Shown here: positions 62,394 to 64,000 of the stretch, in pieces | Numbering within the stretch: position 1 is the stretch's first letter | How the letters are laid out: each line of letters opens with the position of its first letter | From: Streptomyces sp. NBC_01478 | Lineage (GTDB): Bacteria > Actinomycetota > Actinomycetes > Streptomycetales > Streptomycetaceae | Assembly: GCF_036227225.1 (NCBI RefSeq) | Contig: NZ_CP109444.1 | Span: 5,251,501 to 5,315,500, forward strand | Reading direction: 5' to 3' | Length of the DNA: 64,000 bases | The notes under the pieces: generated by a model | Database searches by the model: none | Told to the model about the DNA's origin: nothing | Seen by the model: only the letters and a program-made list of their open reading frames with translations | Translations under genes and position numbers: made by a program

Positions 62394-64000
62394 GTGAATG
62401 GCCCCCTCATCGTCCAGTCCGACAAGACCCTGCTCCTCGAGGTCGATCACGAGCGAGCCGACGAGTGCCGGCGCGCCATCGCGCCGTTCGCCGAGCTGGA
62501 GCGGGCGCCCGAGCACATCCACACATATCGGGTGACCCCGCTGGGACTGTGGAACGCGCGGGCCGCCGGGCACGACGCCGAGCAGGTCGTGGACGCGCTC
62601 GTGGAGTACAGCCGGTATCCCGTGCCGCACGCGCTGCTCGTGGACATCGCCGAGACCATGGACCGGTACGGCAGGCTCACGCTCTCCAAGCACCCCGCGC
62701 ACGGGCTCGTCCTCACCACCACCGACCGGCCCGTGCTGGAGGAGATCCTGCGCTCGAAGCGGGTCGCCCCGCTGGTCGGCAACCGGCTCGACCCCGACAC
62801 CGTGGCCGTACACCCCTCCGAGCGCGGCCAGATCAAGCAGGTGCTGCTGAAGCTGGGCTGGCCGGCCGAGGACCTCGCCGGGTACGTCGACGGCGAGGCG
62901 CACCCGATCGAGCTGGACGAGAACGGGTGGGCGCTGCGGCCCTACCAGAAGCAGGCCGTGGAGAACTTCTGGCACGGCGGCAGTGGTGTCGTCGTGCTGC
63001 CGTGCGGTGCCGGGAAGACCCTCGTCGGCGCCGGCGCCATGGCGCAGGCCAAGTCGACCACGCTCATCCTCGTCACCAACACCGTCTCCGCCCGGCAGTG
63101 GAAGCACGAGCTGATCAAGCGGACCTCGCTGACGGAGGAGGAGATCGGCGAGTACAGCGGGACGCGCAAGGAGATCCGGCCCGTCACCATCGCCACGTAC
63201 CAGGTGCTGACGACCCGGCGGAAGGGGATCTACCCCCACCTGGAGCTCTTCGACTCCCGTGACTGGGGGCTCATCCTCTACGACGAGGTGCATCTGCTGC
63301 CCGCGCCCGTCTTCAAGTTCACCGCCGACCTCCAGGCGCGGCGGCGGCTCGGGCTGACCGCGACGCTGGTGCGCGAGGACGGCCGGGAGTCGGACGTGTT
63401 CTCCCTCATCGGGCCGAAGCGGTTCGACGCGCCCTGGAAGGAGATCGAGGCGCAGGGCTACATCGCGCCCGCCGACTGTGTCGAGGTCCGGGTCAATCTC
63501 ACGGAGTCCGAGCGGCTCGCGTACGCCACCGCCGAGGCCGAGGAGAAGTACCGCTTCTGTGCGACCACCGCGACGAAGCGGAAGGTCACGGAGGCGATCG
63601 TGCGGCGCTTCGCCGGTCAGCAGATCCTCGTCATCGGGCAGTACATCGACCAACTCGACGAACTGGGCGAGCACTTGAACGCCCCGGTGATCAAGGGCGA
63701 GACCTCCAACGCCCAGCGGGAGAAGCTCTTCGGCGCCTTCCGCGAGGGGGAGATCAGCGTCCTCGTCGTGTCCAAGGTCGCCAACTTCTCCATCGATCTG
63801 CCGGAGGCGACCGTCGCCATCCAGGTGTCCGGCACGTTCGGCTCACGCCAGGAGGAGGCCCAGCGGCTCGGGCGGGTGCTGCGGCCGAAGGCCGACGGTC
63901 ACCAGGCCCACTTCTACTCCGTCGTCGCCCGGGACACGATCGACCAGGACTTCGCGGCCCACCGCCAGCGCTTCCTGGCGGAACAGGGGTATGCGTACCG
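62394..64000 (+). CDS. DNA repair helicase XPB, 3' end outside window
   Basis: 535 codons visible; the family is about 547 aa, so only the end is missing. N-terminal domain to about 190 (VTPLGLWNARAAGH), Walker A VLPCGAGKTLVGAG near 205, DEVH box ILYDEVHLLPAP, motif III GLTATLVREDGRE, motif IV-V region QILVIGQYIDQLDEL and VLVVSKVANFSIDLPEA, and motif VI QEEAQRLGRVLRP. SF2 DNA helicase, thought to act in nucleotide excision repair in bacteria. GTG 62394 matches the family N-terminus (NGPLIVQSDKTLLLEV); ATG 62382 is also in frame. Confidence 0.93.
   Translation, partial: MNGPLIVQSDKTLLLEVDHERADECRRAIAPFAELERAPEHIHTYRVTPLGLWNARAAGHDAEQVVDALVEYSRYPVPHALLVDIAETMDRYGRLTLSKHPAHGLVLTTTDRPVLEEILRSKRVAPLVGNRLDPDTVAVHPSERGQIKQVLLKLGWPAEDLAGYVDGEAHPIELDENGWALRPYQKQAVENFWHGGSGVVVLPCGAGKTLVGAGAMAQAKSTTLILVTNTVSARQWKHELIKRTSLTEEEIGEYSGTRKEIRPVTIATYQVLTTRRKGIYPHLELFDSRDWGLILYDEVHLLPAPVFKFTADLQARRRLGLTATLVREDGRESDVFSLIGPKRFDAPWKEIEAQGYIAPADCVEVRVNLTESERLAYATAEAEEKYRFCATTATKRKVTEAIVRRFAGQQILVIGQYIDQLDELGEHLNAPVIKGETSNAQREKLFGAFREGEISVLVVSKVANFSIDLPEATVAIQVSGTFGSRQEEAQRLGRVLRPKADGHQAHFYSVVARDTIDQDFAAHRQRFLAEQGYAY

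Overview
The window is a high-GC actinobacterial chromosome segment, almost certainly Streptomyces. The evidence is the strong third-position GC bias, GTG/TTG starts, 4-bp ATGA/GTGA overlaps, a conservon (cvnA-D plus two P450s), an XRE/DUF397/RsbW-like ATPase trio, futalosine-pathway menaquinone genes, a perfect CebR box before a cellulase, and many promoters of the form TANNNT-N6/7-start codon that predict leaderless mRNAs. It looks like a core chromosome region. I found no rRNA, tRNA, transposase, integrase or CRISPR array.

Layout. 1-7.14 kb (minus): a five-gene acyl-CoA carboxylation operon (DinB-fold protein, AtuA-like protein, carboxyltransferase, biotin carboxylase/BCCP, acyl-CoA dehydrogenase cut by the window edge), with a visible promoter and operator. 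7.14-8.74 kb: no gene, but a 233-bp near-perfect inverted repeat enclosing 93-nt repeat units and a 7-bp minisatellite. 8.7-12.1 kb (minus): EamA exporter, ABC exporter, and a 44-residue Pro/Lys-rich peptide gene with its own SD and terminator. 12.35-15.2 kb (minus): a large FAD/Fe-S oxidoreductase. 15.4-21.1 kb (plus): conservon ending in a CYP157 without ExxR and a CYP154-like P450. 21.2-22.3 kb: serC.

22.7-27.3 kb: secreted protein, the XRE/DUF397 pair divergent from an anti-sigma-like ATPase across two perfect palindromes, a seven-helix membrane protein resembling transmembrane terpene cyclases, and an S66 carboxypeptidase. 27.4-31.9 kb: CebR-box cellulase, DrrAB-like exporter and its divergent TetR. 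31.9-36.6 kb: anchored beta-propeller protein, oxidoreductase/TetR pair with matching operators, SGNH hydrolase, Uma2 protein. 36.7-46.9 kb: aldo-keto reductase, ThpR and a 29-aa membrane peptide, GNAT, MarR-MFS, RHH protein, NCS2 permease, DUF2530, CtpE-like P-type ATPase, a hypothetical protein, a secreted protein.

47.2-64 kb: sacsin-like GHKL protein, peptidase E, a broken Uma2 copy, DUF3027, MFS, DUF2771 lipoprotein, mqnB-mqnD, cold-shock protein, small membrane proteins, HAD phosphatase, a WYL/helicase-associated protein, a Nudix hydrolase and an XPB-type helicase running off the end.

The local logic is modular: short operons with their own regulator (TetR-MDR, MarR-MFS, TetR-DrrAB, XRE-DUF397) alternate with housekeeping genes (serC, mqnBD, csp, XPB). 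The least explained items are the 7.2-8.7 kb repeat structure, the Pro-rich peptide beside the ABC exporter, the twin palindromes at 24.7 kb and the membrane cyclase-like protein.
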